Shown here in pieces: positions 1 to 11,034 of a stretch of 64,000 nucleotides of DNA. This stretch comes from Streptomyces sp. DG1A-41. Lineage in GTDB: Bacteria; Actinomycetota; Actinomycetes; Streptomycetales; Streptomycetaceae. A model generated the notes under the pieces. The model saw only the letters and a program-made list of their open reading frames with translations, was not told where the DNA came from and searched no databases. The position numbers and the translations under genes were made by a program. The first letter of the stretch is position 1; each line of letters opens with the position of its first letter. The DNA lies in assembly GCF_037055355.1 (NCBI RefSeq), contig NZ_CP146350.1, positions 2,069,001-2,133,000 of the forward strand, given 5' to 3'.

Positions 1-1
1 G

Positions 2-202
2 GACACCATCGGCGCGGGAGACACGGTGAACGCGGCGCTGCTGCACGGACTCGCGGCACGTGACGCGCTCAGCGTGCAGGCGCTGGCCACGCTGGGGCCC
101 GACGGCTGGACGGGGCTGCTGGGCTTCGCGGCCCGTGCGGCGGCGATCACCTGCTCCCGGGCCGGGGCGGAACCGCCGTACGCGCACGAACTGGAGGGCT
201 GA
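2..202 (+). CDS. PfkB-family carbohydrate kinase, C-terminal fragment
   Basis: Only the last 66 codons lie in the window; the gene enters from the left edge. The translation opens with DTIGAGDTVNAALL, the second PfkB signature. In this family the Asp of GAGD is the catalytic base that activates the sugar hydroxyl, and the glycines form the anion hole for ATP phosphates. A ribokinase or fructokinase-type enzyme is likely, but the N-terminal half that sets substrate choice is missing. It converges on the regulator at 256-1101 with a 53-nt gap and no obvious hairpin terminator. Confidence 0.85.
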   Translation, partial: DTIGAGDTVNAALLHGLAARDALSVQALATLGPDGWTGLLGFAARAAAITCSRAGAEPPYAHELEG

Positions 203-255
203 CACCTCCGGCGGTTCAGGGCGGACGACACGGAACGCGCCCCGGTGCGTGTCGC

Positions 256-1101
256 TCAGCCGGCCTCCCCCACGGCCCGCAGCGCGCCGGGGCGACGGCC
301 GTTGAGGCGGTCCATGGCGGCGGCCGTGGCATCGTCCGCGGGCAGGTGGACGATCAGGCGCTGGCCCTCGTCGGACGCGAACGTCTCGTGCAGCAGTCGC
401 AGCGATCCGGCCTCGGGGTGCTCGATGTGCTGGGAGCCCGTCCGTCGCGGTGCCGTGGCCAGGTCGGCGAAGTCCGCTCCGGCCGCCACCGTCAGCTCGT
501 CGGCCGGCTCGGCGAGGTGCGGGTCCCGCAAGGGGACGCCGTGCCGGAGCCGGGCGACGAGGTCGTCGGCCACCCGGTCCCAGTCGCGGTAGGCGCTGCG
601 GGCCCGCCCGTCGGTGAACAGGTACCTCAGCGGATTGGGGCGCTCGTCGTCGAGCAGGCCGATGGGGCCGACCAGGCGTTCGTAACCGGCCGTGTGGGTC
701 AGGACGTCGCCGACCCAGTTGACCACCAGTGCGGGAGCCGGCTCCAGGTGGTCCAGCACGGCCCGTACGGTGGGGCGCGCCGTGCGGCTGAGCGGCGGGG
801 CCGCCGCGCACAGCAGCGGGTCGCCGCCGTCGGCCTCCTTGGTCAGGCGGCGCAGCAGCATTCGGTCGGCGAGAGACAGGTTGAGAACGTCGGCGAGGGC
901 GCCGAGCACCTGGGCGGAGGGGTTGCGGTCGCGTCCCTGTTCCAGCCGGTTCGACGCTGACGCCAGCGAGCGTGGCCAGTTCGGCACGCCGCAGGCCCGG
1001 GGTGCGGCGCCGGGCGCGGGGCCGGCGGGCAGGCCCGCCTCCGCCGGGGTGACGGCTTCGCGCCAGCTGCGCAGGAACGTGCCCGACTCGTAGCCGCTCA
1101 C
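256..1101 (-). CDS. MmyB-type XRE regulator with frame-scrambled HTH
   Basis: 281 residues. The C-terminal two thirds (about 85-270) match the MmyB-like ligand-binding domain that follows an N-terminal HTH in many Streptomyces regulators (VNWVGDVL, NPLRYLFTD, SDEGQRLIVHLP). The start FLRSWREAVTPAEAGLPAG and the end of the HTH (RLEQGRDRNPSAQVLGALA) are also normal. Residues about 29-50 between them are alien. Reading the same DNA one frame over gives RRRTPGLRRAELATLAGVSV, the usual recognition-helix sequence. Two compensating indels (about -1 near 1017 and about -8 near 953) therefore hide the DNA-binding helix. As written the protein probably cannot bind DNA normally. It is divergent from yceI. 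Confidence 0.75.
   Translation of the reverse strand: MSGYESGTFLRSWREAVTPAEAGLPAGPAPGAAPRACGVPNWPRSLASASNRLEQGRDRNPSAQVLGALADVLNLSLADRMLLRRLTKEADGGDPLLCAAAPPLSRTARPTVRAVLDHLEPAPALVVNWVGDVLTHTAGYERLVGPIGLLDDERPNPLRYLFTDGRARSAYRDWDRVADDLVARLRHGVPLRDPHLAEPADELTVAAGADFADLATAPRRTGSQHIEHPEAGSLRLLHETFASDEGQRLIVHLPADDATAAAMDRLNGRRPGALRAVGEAG
952..1017 (-). other. Out-of-frame HTH segment bounded by two compensating indels
   Basis: Within the MmyB-type regulator. The conserved HTH text lies in the alternative frame here and the main frame resumes at NRLEQGR. A C-run (ggcccc on the minus strand) marks the first shift. The second sits at the gtcgaaccgg junction, where the family normally has about eight more bases (SVEYVNRLEQ type). 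Confidence 0.7.
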
Positions 1102-1202
1102 CCGCCGAACGTTCAGCGCCTGCGGGCGCGGCGGGTAGCCCCTTCACCACCAGGTTCGGGCCGGTCTCCCTCGGAGCGCGCGCGGCCTTCAGGGTGGAGG
1201 GC

Positions 1203-1747
1203 ATGACGAATGACACCGCCACCACCGCACTGCCGCTGGCCCCTGGGCCCTCGACCCGCTCCACTCCGCCGTGGGCTTCACCATCCGTCACCTGGGCATC
1301 GCCAAGGTGCGGGGGCGCTTCGAGCGGCTGGAGGCCGAACTGTTCGTCGGGGAACGCGTCGAGGACGTGCGGGTCTCGGCGACCGTCGACCTGGCCTCGA
1401 TCGACACCGGCAACGCCGACCGGGACGCGCATGTACGCGCCTCCGATCTGCCCGACGTCGAGAAGCGCCCGACGATGACGTACCGCTCGACGCGGGTGTC
1501 GGGTGAGGGGGAGCACTGGACGATGGAGGGCGAGCTGACGATCGGCGAGGTGACTCGCCCGGTGGCGCTCGCCGTGGAGTTCGGCGGGCTGGTCGATGTG
1601 CCCATGGACGGCAGCCGGCAAGCCGGCTTCGAGGCGACGGGCGAGATCCGGCGCAGCGAGTTCGGGCTCGACTTCGCCCCCGGTCTGCTCGGTGAGGTGG
1701 TGAAGATCCAGCTCGACATGCAGTTCGTGGAGCCGGAGAACGCCTGA
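1203..1747 (+). pseudogene. YceI family protein, frameshifted near the start
   Basis: YceI proteins are lipocalin-like isoprenoid-binding beta-barrels of about 180 residues. An ATG at 1203 behind GGTGGAGGGC starts the expected N-terminus (MTNDTATTALPLAP). At 1241-1250 the frame breaks, and the rest (WALDPLHSAVGFTIRHLG through LDMQFVEPENA) continues two frames over to the stop at 1745-1747. The junction is explained by losing 7 nt from a CTGGGCG/CTGGGCC-type direct repeat (inferred from the family sequence, not visible here). A GTG at 1271 could still give a 158-residue product lacking the first strand. It ends 10 nt before a perfect terminator hairpin shared with uvrA. Confidence 0.8.
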
Positions 1748-1756
1748 CCGCACTAC

Positions 1757-1801
1757 GACGCGCCGTGTCCCACAGGGACTCCCTGTGGGACACGGCGCGT
1801 C
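1757..1801. terminator. Bidirectional intrinsic terminator between yceI and uvrA
   Basis: Perfect inverted repeat with 22-nt arms, 1757-1778 and 1780-1801, around a single central base. It lies between the convergent stops of yceI (1747) and uvrA (1819). There is no U tract, as usual for Streptomyces terminators. Confidence 0.85.
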
Positions 1802-1818
1802 GCGTGGGAAGGAGCCGG

Positions 1819-4854
<3,036 letters not shown>

Positions 4855-4910
4855 GCCGGTCCGCACCTTTCTTGAGAGAAGTGACAGGGGCGGGGCCCCC
4901 GTGCTTTCTC

Positions 4911-4933
4911 AGACTAGGGGGAGCCACTGACAA
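4911..4933 (-). promoter_or_regulatory. RecA-independent DNA-damage promoter (PafBC class) of uvrA
   Basis: On the minus strand TTGTCAGTG (4933-4925), 8 nt, then TAGTCT (4916-4911). This matches the actinobacterial RecA-NDp consensus tTGTCRgtg-N8-TAnnnT. Transcription would start near 4904, leaving about 50 nt of leader before the GTG at 4854. Confidence 0.85.
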
Positions 4934-5065
4934 CGCCGGTCGGATTCACGGGTTGCCAACAAACCCCGGCTTTCCAGCATGCCCGACGTCACGTCCGACC
5001 ATATAGCACGCGCTTTCGATTACCGGCAGTGGTTCACCACCTTCACCCGAAGGTGTGGCCGGGGC

Positions 5066-5071
5066 TAGGGT
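5066..5071 (+). promoter_or_regulatory. -10 hexamer of a leaderless promoter
   Basis: TAGGGT lies 7 nt before the ATG at 5079, so the transcript probably begins at the start codon. No Shine-Dalgarno sequence precedes that ATG. This supports ATG 5079 over GTG 5055. Confidence 0.5.
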
Positions 5072-5078
5072 CAGCACC

Positions 5079-5768
5079 ATGATTGATCACGGTCATGACC
5101 TGGCGTCTGTACATGCCGCTACGGAACGGCTGCTCATCGCAGTCGGCAAACTGGACAACGCCTCTGTGACGCAGCCGTCACGGCTACCCGGCTGGACCCG
5201 GGGCCATGTGCTGGCCCACCTCGCCCGCAACGCCGACGCGCTCGTGAACGTCCTGGAAGGCCGTCCCATGTACGTCTCCGGCGACGCCCGGGACGCCGAC
5301 ATCGAGCGGGACGCCCCGCGCTCCCTCGACGTCCAGCTCGCCGACCTGCGCGAGAGCGCGGCCCGCCTCCAGGAGGCCGGGGCCGCTCCGGCGGACTGGT
5401 CGCGCACGGTGGAGCTGCGGGGCGGGGTCACGGACTCCGCGTCCCGGGTGCCGTTCCGGCGGTGGGTGGAGGTGGAGCTGCACCACGTGGACCTGGGGAT
5501 CGGGTACGAGCTGGAGGATCTGCCGGCGGAGTTCACGGAGCGGGAGATCGCCTTCCTGGCCGACCGGTTCGCAGGGCACCCCGACGTACCGCCCACGCGC
5601 CTCACGGACGGCACGCGCGCGTGGAGCACGGGACGGGAGACGGACGACGGGCCCGAGGTGATCGTCACCGGTCCCCCGGCGGACCTGCTGGGCTGGCTCG
5701 CCGGCCGCCGCACCGGAGCCGCGCTGACGGTGGACGGCGCCCGACTTCCGGTACTGCCCCCGCTGTAG
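5079..5768 (+). CDS. Maleylpyruvate isomerase family mycothiol-dependent enzyme
   Basis: 229 residues. The N-terminal half has the MDMPI_N / DinB-like four-helix fold: ATERLLIAVGKLDN, the substrate-pocket motif SRLPGWTRGHVLAHLARN with its metal-ligand His, then RWVEVELHHVDLGIGYE with a further His pair. The C-terminal part (PEVIVTGPPADLLGWLAGR) is the SCP2-like MDMPI_C domain. Members use mycothiol, the actinobacterial thiol, for isomerisation or detoxification; the substrate here is unknown. It is divergent from uvrA. The next gene starts 35 nt downstream with its own -10 box. Confidence 0.85.
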   Translation: MIDHGHDLASVHAATERLLIAVGKLDNASVTQPSRLPGWTRGHVLAHLARNADALVNVLEGRPMYVSGDARDADIERDAPRSLDVQLADLRESAARLQEAGAAPADWSRTVELRGGVTDSASRVPFRRWVEVELHHVDLGIGYELEDLPAEFTEREIAFLADRFAGHPDVPPTRLTDGTRAWSTGRETDDGPEVIVTGPPADLLGWLAGRRTGAALTVDGARLPVLPPL

Positions 5769-5790
5769 GACCCGGGCCGCTCCCCCGCTA

Positions 5791-5796
5791 TAGGCT
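5791..5796 (+). promoter_or_regulatory. -10 hexamer (TAGGCT) for the MBL-fold gene
   Basis: TAGGCT, within the overlapping text TATAGG, sits 7 nt before ATG 5804. This is a leaderless arrangement and fixes the start. Confidence 0.45.
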
Positions 5797-5803
5797 GGCG
5801 GAC

Positions 5804-6460
5804 ATGACGTACAGCGGACAGGTGACGGTCGGCGGACCTGCCGACGTGCACGAGCTCAAGGACCTGATGATCACCAAGATCGCGGTCGGTCCGATGAACA
5901 ACAACGCCTATCTGCTGCGCTGCCGGGCCACGGACGAGCAGTTGCTGATCGACGCCGCGAACGAGGCGGAGACCCTGCTCGGCATGATCGGTGACGACGG
6001 CATCGCGTCCGTCGTCACGACCCACCGGCACGGCGACCACTGGCAGGCGCTCGCCGACGTCGTGGCGGCCACCGGCGCTCGCACGTACGCGGGCCGGGAG
6101 GACGCCGACGGCATCCCGGTGCGGACCGACGTGCTGGTCGACGACGGCGACATCATCCGGGTGGGGCGCGTGGAACTCACCGCGCGCCACCTGGTCGGAC
6201 ACACGCCCGGTTCGATCGCCCTCGTCTACGACGACCCGCACGGGCATCCCCATGTGTTCACCGGGGACTGCCTCTTCCCCGGCGGCGTGGGCAACACCCA
6301 CAAGGACCCCAAGGCGTTCGCCAGTCTCATCCACGATGTGGAGACCAAGATCTTCGACGTCCTCCCGGACGAGACGTGGGTCTACCCGGGGCACGGCGAC
6401 GACACGACGCTGGGCGCGGAACGCCCGCAGTTGCCGGAGTGGCACGCGCGCGGGTGGTGA
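5804..6460 (+). CDS. MBL-fold metallo-hydrolase (glyoxalase II-like)
   Basis: 218 residues. Metallo-beta-lactamase fold with the metal motif THRHGDHW (His74, His76, Asp78, His79), a later His in HLVGHTPGS, TGDCLFPGG (bridging Asp) and a terminal YPGHGDDT His. The order and spacing match hydroxyacylglutathione-hydrolase-like members. In Streptomyces the thiol would be mycothiol rather than glutathione, and the adjacent MDMPI enzyme makes a thioester or detoxification role plausible (inference). A longer upstream reading overlaps the MDMPI gene and is not needed because a -10 box lies just before this ATG. Confidence 0.88.
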   Translation: MTYSGQVTVGGPADVHELKDLMITKIAVGPMNNNAYLLRCRATDEQLLIDAANEAETLLGMIGDDGIASVVTTHRHGDHWQALADVVAATGARTYAGREDADGIPVRTDVLVDDGDIIRVGRVELTARHLVGHTPGSIALVYDDPHGHPHVFTGDCLFPGGVGNTHKDPKAFASLIHDVETKIFDVLPDETWVYPGHGDDTTLGAERPQLPEWHARGW

Positions 6461-6781
6461 GGCCCGCGCGGGGCGCACGCGTGTGGAGCAGAGGGCCGCG
6501 CACGCGCCCCGTGTGAATCGTTCGCACACGCCGGTGTCGTACATACGCTCCCCCTGTACGTAGTTGCGCGGTCAACTGGTAGGAGCCCCGCGCAGGATGA
6601 CGGCTCCTGGGCGGATGGGCCGCCGGTCTGTCGATCCCCGCCCTCGGCCGGCGGCCCCGGCGACTGCCGAACTCGGCGCGCGCCGGGGAGCGTTCACAAG
6701 AACGCAACACCCGCTCCCACGATGTGAGCACGTTCCGTCGTGACCTCGACAAACAGGACCGCCGGCTGTCAATCTCGCGCC
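6461..6781. other. Intergenic region upstream of the amino-acid ABC operon
   Basis: 321 nt without a convincing gene. A less GC-rich patch around 6530-6575 probably holds the ABC operon promoter, but no clean -35/-10 pair was assigned. A 48-codon ATG frame (6597-6743) is Arg/Pro-rich, has poorly spaced SD-like bases and no recognisable motif, so it is not called. Confidence 0.4.
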
Positions 6782-7645
6782 ATGCATCCTGCCCCGCGTG
6801 CCCTGCGCCGCGCTGCCGCCGCCGTCACCGTCGCCCTGCTCGCCACCGCCGTCGGCTGCGCACCGCAGCCGGAGGAGCCCGCGGCCGGACACACGTGCGA
6901 GAAGGGCAAGTTGGCCACCCGGACCTCGGGCAAGCTGACGATCGCCACCGACGAACCCGCCTACGAGCCGTGGTTCAAGGACGACGCCCCGGCCAGCGGC
7001 AAGGGCTTCGAGTCGGCGGTCGCGTACGCCGTCGCCCGGCAGCTCGGCTACGGCAAGGACAAGGTCATCTGGCAGACCGTCCCGTTCAACAAGGCCTTCG
7101 CGCCCGGCGAGAAGACGTTCGACCTCGACATCAACCAGGTGTCCATCAGCGACGAGCGCAAGAAGGCCGTGGACTTCTCGTCCGGCTACTACGACGTGCG
7201 CCAGGCCGTCGTCGCCCTGAAGGGCTCCAAGGCGGCGAAGGCGAAGAGCGTCGCGGACCTGAAGGACGTGAAGCTGGGCGCCCAGGTCGGCACCACCAGC
7301 CTCGACTACATCGACGACGTGGTGCGGCCCACGCGGGCCGCCGCAGTGTTCGGCAAGAACGACCAGGCCAAGTCCGCCCTGAGGAACGGCCAGGTCGACG
7401 CCATCGTCGTGGACCTGCCGACCGCCTTCTACATCACCGGGGCCGAGATCACGGACGCGACGATCGTCGGCCAGTTCGAGAACCAGGGCGGCACGCCGGA
7501 GCAGTTCGGTCTCGTGCTCGACAAGGGCAGCGCGCTCACCTCCTGCGTCTCGCGGGCCGTGGACACGCTGCGCGAGGACGGCACGCTCGCGAGGATCGAG
7601 CAGCAGTGGCTGTCGGACGCCGTCGACGCTCCGGTGCTCAAGTGA
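6782..7645 (+). CDS. ABC transporter substrate-binding lipoprotein (polar amino acid type)
   Basis: 287 residues. A lipoprotein signal peptide ends in the lipobox TAVGC (Cys about residue 27): basic start MHPAPRALRRAAA, hydrophobic core, then Cys. The mature part is an SBP_bac_3 domain: LTIATDEPAYEPWF, a DLDINQVSISDERKKAVDFS motif around the hinge, LGAQVGTTSLDYI and AIVVDLPTAFYI. The family captures glutamine, glutamate, cystine or similar solutes at the outer membrane face. The start is the ATG at 6782. Its TGA overlaps the GTG of the permease (GTGA), so the two genes are translationally coupled. Confidence 0.9.
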   Translation: MHPAPRALRRAAAAVTVALLATAVGCAPQPEEPAAGHTCEKGKLATRTSGKLTIATDEPAYEPWFKDDAPASGKGFESAVAYAVARQLGYGKDKVIWQTVPFNKAFAPGEKTFDLDINQVSISDERKKAVDFSSGYYDVRQAVVALKGSKAAKAKSVADLKDVKLGAQVGTTSLDYIDDVVRPTRAAAVFGKNDQAKSALRNGQVDAIVVDLPTAFYITGAEITDATIVGQFENQGGTPEQFGLVLDKGSALTSCVSRAVDTLREDGTLARIEQQWLSDAVDAPVLK

Positions 7646-9294
7646 CGGTGAACAAGGAGGAGCCGGCGGTGGGCTCCGGCGCGCACGACACGCGGGACGG
7701 CTACGTGCCGTCGCAGCGGCGCCTGGACCGTGAGCGCTACAAGAGCGCCCACGCCCGGCGCGCCACGGCGATCGGCGCGCTCTCGACCCTCGTCACCGGA
7801 GCCGTCCTCTACCTGGTCGTCGTCAACGCCCCGGGCTGGCCGCGCACCAGGGAGACATTCTTCGACTGGGGGTACGCGCGCGAGGCGTTCCCGAAGGTCC
7901 TCGAGGGACTGTGGCTGAACGTCCGGCTGCTGCTGGTCTGCGGGGCGGCGGTGCTCGTCCTCGGCATGCTGATCGCCGTGGCCCGTACGCTGCGCGGGCC
8001 GGTGTTCTTCCCGCTGCGCGTCCTGGCCGCCGCGTACACGGACTTCTTCCGAGGGCTGCCGCTGATCATCAACCTGATGATCGTGGTCCTCGGCGTCCCC
8101 GCACTGCGGCTCCAGGGGGTGACCGTCGATCCGGTGCTCCTCGGCGGCACCGCGCTCACCCTGACGTACTCGGCGTACGTCGCCGAGGTGTTCCGGGCCG
8201 GCATCGAGTCCGTGCACCCCTCGCAGCGCGCCGCGGCCCGCTCGCTCGGGCTGAGCAACCGGCAGGCGCTGCGGTACGTGGTGCTGCCCCAGGCGGTGCG
8301 CCGCCAGGTGCCGCCGCTGCTGAACGACCTGGTGTCGCTCCAGAAGGACACCGGGCTGGTCTCGATCGGCGGTGCGGTGGACGCCGTACGGGCCGCCGAC
8401 ATCATCGTGGGCCGCAGCCTCAACTACACGCCGTACATCGTCGCGGGTCTGGTCTTCGTCGCGCTGACCATCCCGATGACCCGCTTCACGGACTGGGTGA
8501 CGGCACGGATGGACCGCCGGCGGGGCCCAGGGAGGAACCACATGAGCGAGACGCCCGTGCTGCGCATGGAGTCCGTCCGCAAGTCCTTCGGCGGTTCGAT
8601 CGTGCTGCGGGACATCGACCTGGAGGTCGCCCCGCACACGGTCACCGCGCTGATCGGCGCCTCCGGCTCCGGCAAGTCCACGCTGCTGCGGTGCGCGAAC
8701 CTGCTGGAGGAGATCGACGACGGGGCCATCTGGCTGGACGGCGAGGAGATCACCGACCCACGCGTCGACCAGGACACCGTGCGCCGCCGGATCGGCGTGG
8801 TCTTCCAGGCGTACAACCTCTTCCCGCACCTGACGGTCCTGGAGAACATCACGCTCGCGCCCCGTCGCGTGCACGGCGTGCCCCGCGCCGAGGCCGGGGC
8901 ACGCGCGCGTGAGCTGCTGGAGCGGCTGGGGCTGGGCGACAAGGCGGGCGAGTACCCGGACCGGCTGAGCGGCGGACAGCAGCAGCGGGCGGCGATCGTG
9001 CGCGCCCTGGCCGTACGTCCCCGGCTGCTGCTGCTCGACGAGATCACCGCCGCGCTCGATCCCGAGCTGGTGGACGAGGTCCTCACCGTCGTCCGCGGCC
9101 TGAAGGACGAGGGCATGACCATGGTGCTGGCCACACACGAGATGGGCTTCGCGCGGGAGGTCGCCGACCAGGTGTGTTTCCTGGAGGGCGGCGTGGTGCT
9201 GGAACGCGGCACCGCCGAGCAGGTCTTCGGGGAACCGCGGCAGGAGCGCACGCGGCGCTTTCTGCGGCGGATCGTGGAGGCGGGGCGGCTGTAG
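7642..9294 (+). CDS. Amino-acid ABC transporter permease-ATPase in one reading frame
   Basis: 550 residues. Residues about 1-300 are a HisM-type permease: cytoplasmic lead, TM helices, the EAA loop EVFRAGIESVHPSQRAAARSLG and the LPQAVRR coupling helix. No stop follows. The frame runs through DRRRGPGRN into an ATPase beginning MSETPVLRMESV at 8542, with Walker [18 protein letters not shown] signature, LLLDEITAALDP Walker B and the switch His in THE. GGAGG lies 9 nt before the internal ATG 8542, so separate ATPase can also be made. Whether the fusion is real or a stop was lost cannot be decided here. It is coupled to the binding protein. Confidence 0.85.
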   Translation: MTVNKEEPAVGSGAHDTRDGYVPSQRRLDRERYKSAHARRATAIGALSTLVTGAVLYLVVVNAPGWPRTRETFFDWGYAREAFPKVLEGLWLNVRLLLVCGAAVLVLGMLIAVARTLRGPVFFPLRVLAAAYTDFFRGLPLIINLMIVVLGVPALRLQGVTVDPVLLGGTALTLTYSAYVAEVFRAGIESVHPSQRAAARSLGLSNRQALRYVVLPQAVRRQVPPLLNDLVSLQKDTGLVSIGGAVDAVRAADIIVGRSLNYTPYIVAGLVFVALTIPMTRFTDWVTARMDRRRGPGRNHMSETPVLRMESVRKSFGGSIVLRDIDLEVAPHTVTALIGASGSGKSTLLRCANLLEEIDDGAIWLDGEEITDPRVDQDTVRRRIGVVFQAYNLFPHLTVLENITLAPRRVHGVPRAEAGARARELLERLGLGDKAGEYPDRLSGGQQQRAAIVRALAVRPRLLLLDEITAALDPELVDEVLTVVRGLKDEGMTMVLATHEMGFAREVADQVCFLEGGVVLERGTAEQVFGEPRQERTRRFLRRIVEAGRL

Positions 9295-9300
9295 CGGGGC

Positions 9301-9344
9301 GGTTGTAGCCGACGGCTGCAGAGGTTGTAGCCGACGGCTGCAGA
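9301..9344. repeat. Two perfect 22-bp tandem repeats with internal dyad
   Basis: Two identical copies (9301-9322, 9323-9344). Each contains the small dyad AGCCG-A-CGGCT. They fill the gap between the convergent ABC transporter and aroQ stops and may act as tandem terminator hairpins. Confidence 0.8.
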
Positions 9345-9349
9345 AGGGC

Positions 9350-9823
9350 TCAGGCGTCGGCGTGCCCCGCCCCGGCCAGCGCCGCGACCCGCTCCACTCC
9401 GAACACGTACCCCTGCACCCCGCACCCCGCGATGACCCCGTCGGCGCGCAGCGAGACGTACGAGTGGTGCCGGAACGACTCGCGCTTGTGGATGTTGGAG
9501 ATGTGGACCTCCAACACGGGCATGCCGTCACAGGTGTTGAGGGCGTCCAGGATGGCGACGGAGGTATGCGAGTAGGCGCCCGGGTTGATCACGATGCCGC
9601 AGTGGTTCAGCCGGGCCTCGTGGATCCAGTCCACCAGTTCGCCCTCGTGGTTGGACTGGCGGAAGTCGACCGTGCCGCCGTGCGCGGCCGCCGCCTTGGC
9701 GCACAGGGCCTCGACGTCGGCGAGGGTGTCGGAGCCGTAGATTTCCGGCTGGCGCTGGCCGAGCAGGTTCAGGTTGGGGCCGTTGAGGATCATGATCGGG
9801 GCGTTGGCCAGGGTGCGGGGCAC
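9350..9823 (-). CDS. aroQ: Type II 3-dehydroquinate dehydratase AroQ
   Basis: 157 residues, the usual length for the dodecameric type II enzyme, which removes water from 3-dehydroquinate in the shikimate pathway. Key parts: [19 protein letters not shown] (catalytic Tyr29 and the lid arginine), [27 protein letters not shown] (catalytic Asn and substrate loop) and [17 protein letters not shown] (catalytic His). The start is GTG 9823 behind CGGAGGAACC; a longer frame to 9928 would add 35 residues not seen in the family. It is divergent from the S66 peptidase and not clustered with other aro genes here. Confidence 0.95.
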   Translation of the reverse strand: MPRTLANAPIMILNGPNLNLLGQRQPEIYGSDTLADVEALCAKAAAAHGGTVDFRQSNHEGELVDWIHEARLNHCGIVINPGAYSHTSVAILDALNTCDGMPVLEVHISNIHKRESFRHHSYVSLRADGVIAGCGVQGYVFGVERVAALAGAGHADA

Positions 9824-9926
9824 GGTTCCTCCGGTCCGTTCGGGGTCGGGCGGCCCGTGGCGGACCGCCGCTCGGACCCGGTTTATCACGGTGCGCCGAC
9901 AGTCAGCCGGGTCGTAGCCTCCCGCC

Positions 9927-10973
9927 ATGACGAGCCTCTCCTACCCGCCCAAGCCGTCCGCCGGTGACCGCATCGCCGTGCTCTCGCCCTCCTCCGGCCT
10001 GCCGGGGCTCTTACCGCTCCCCTACGAGCTCGGCCTGGAGCGGCTGCGCAAGGAGTACGGGCTGGAGCCGGTCGAGTATCCGGCGACCCGCAAGATGGGC
10101 TCCACGCCCCAGGAGCGGGCCGACGACATCCACGCGGCCTTCGCCGACCCGGACATCAAGGCGGTCATCGCGTCGATCGGCGGGAACGACCAGATCACCG
10201 TGCTGCCGCTGCTGGACCGGGAGTTGATCCGGGCCCACCCGAAGCCGTTCTTCGGGATGAGCGACAACACGAACCTGCTCGCCTACCTCCGCAACAGCGG
10301 CGTCGTCGCCTTTCACGGGGCGACTGTGATGTGCGAACTGGGCCGCCCGGGGGCCATGCACCCGCAGACCGCCGAGTCCCTGCGGGCGGCCCTGTTCACC
10401 TCCGGCCCGTACGAGCTGCGGCCCGCCGAGCGGTGGCGTGACATCGACCGGGACTGGGCGGACCCGGCGACCTTCGACGCGGAGCCGGAGACCCGGCCCG
10501 GGACCGGCTGGACCTGGGTCAACGCCGACCGGGTGGTCGAGGGGCGCAGTTGGGGCGGCTGCCTGGAGATCATCGGCTGGCTGCTGATGGCCGACCGCGA
10601 GATCCCGCGCGACCTGTCCGGGTACGACGGCGGCGTGCTGTTCCTGGAGACCTCGGAGGACATGCCGAGCGCCACGGAGGTCTTCAGCACCCTGCGCAAC
10701 ATGGGCGAACGCGGGCTGCTCCAGCGCTTTCCGGCCCTCCTCATGGGCCGCCCGAAGACCTGGTCCTTCGAGCGGCCCAACAGCCCGGAGGAGGCCGCTC
10801 GTCACGCGTCCGACCAGCGTGAGGCCGTCCTGAGCGCCATGCGGACCTACGCCCCCGAGACCACGATCGTCTTCGACGTGGACTTCGGGCACACCGACCC
10901 GCAGATGGTGATCCCGTACGGGGGCACCGTGCGCGTGGACGGACCGGCCCGGCGCATCACGGTCACGTACTGA
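9927..10973 (+). CDS. S66 family peptidase (LD-carboxypeptidase / MccF-like)
   Basis: 348 residues. S66 serine peptidases cleave LD-peptide bonds of peptidoglycan stem peptides or, in MccF-type members, acyl-sulfamoyl adenylates. Visible: [22 protein letters not shown], nucleophile loop [14 protein letters not shown] (Ser112), [16 protein letters not shown] and a C-terminal [14 protein letters not shown] carrying the catalytic His. The length and SIGGND motif favour the MccF-like branch. Leucine 29 is a TTA codon (10011-10013), so translation may depend on the bldA tRNA in development. The ATG sits close to the upstream region of aroQ, with no strong SD. Confidence 0.88.
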   Translation: MTSLSYPPKPSAGDRIAVLSPSSGLPGLLPLPYELGLERLRKEYGLEPVEYPATRKMGSTPQERADDIHAAFADPDIKAVIASIGGNDQITVLPLLDRELIRAHPKPFFGMSDNTNLLAYLRNSGVVAFHGATVMCELGRPGAMHPQTAESLRAALFTSGPYELRPAERWRDIDRDWADPATFDAEPETRPGTGWTWVNADRVVEGRSWGGCLEIIGWLLMADREIPRDLSGYDGGVLFLETSEDMPSATEVFSTLRNMGERGLLQRFPALLMGRPKTWSFERPNSPEEAARHASDQREAVLSAMRTYAPETTIVFDVDFGHTDPQMVIPYGGTVRVDGPARRITVTY

Positions 10974-11034
10974 GTGCCCCGGACCCCTCCGCGCGCCCCC
11001 GTAACCCGCCGTCACGGTGGGTAGTTGACGCGGC

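Noticed and set aside
6597-6743. 48-codon frame upstream of the ABC substrate-binding lipoprotein
   Set aside because: Arg/Pro-rich, poorly spaced SD, no motif; typical noncoding GC-rich text.
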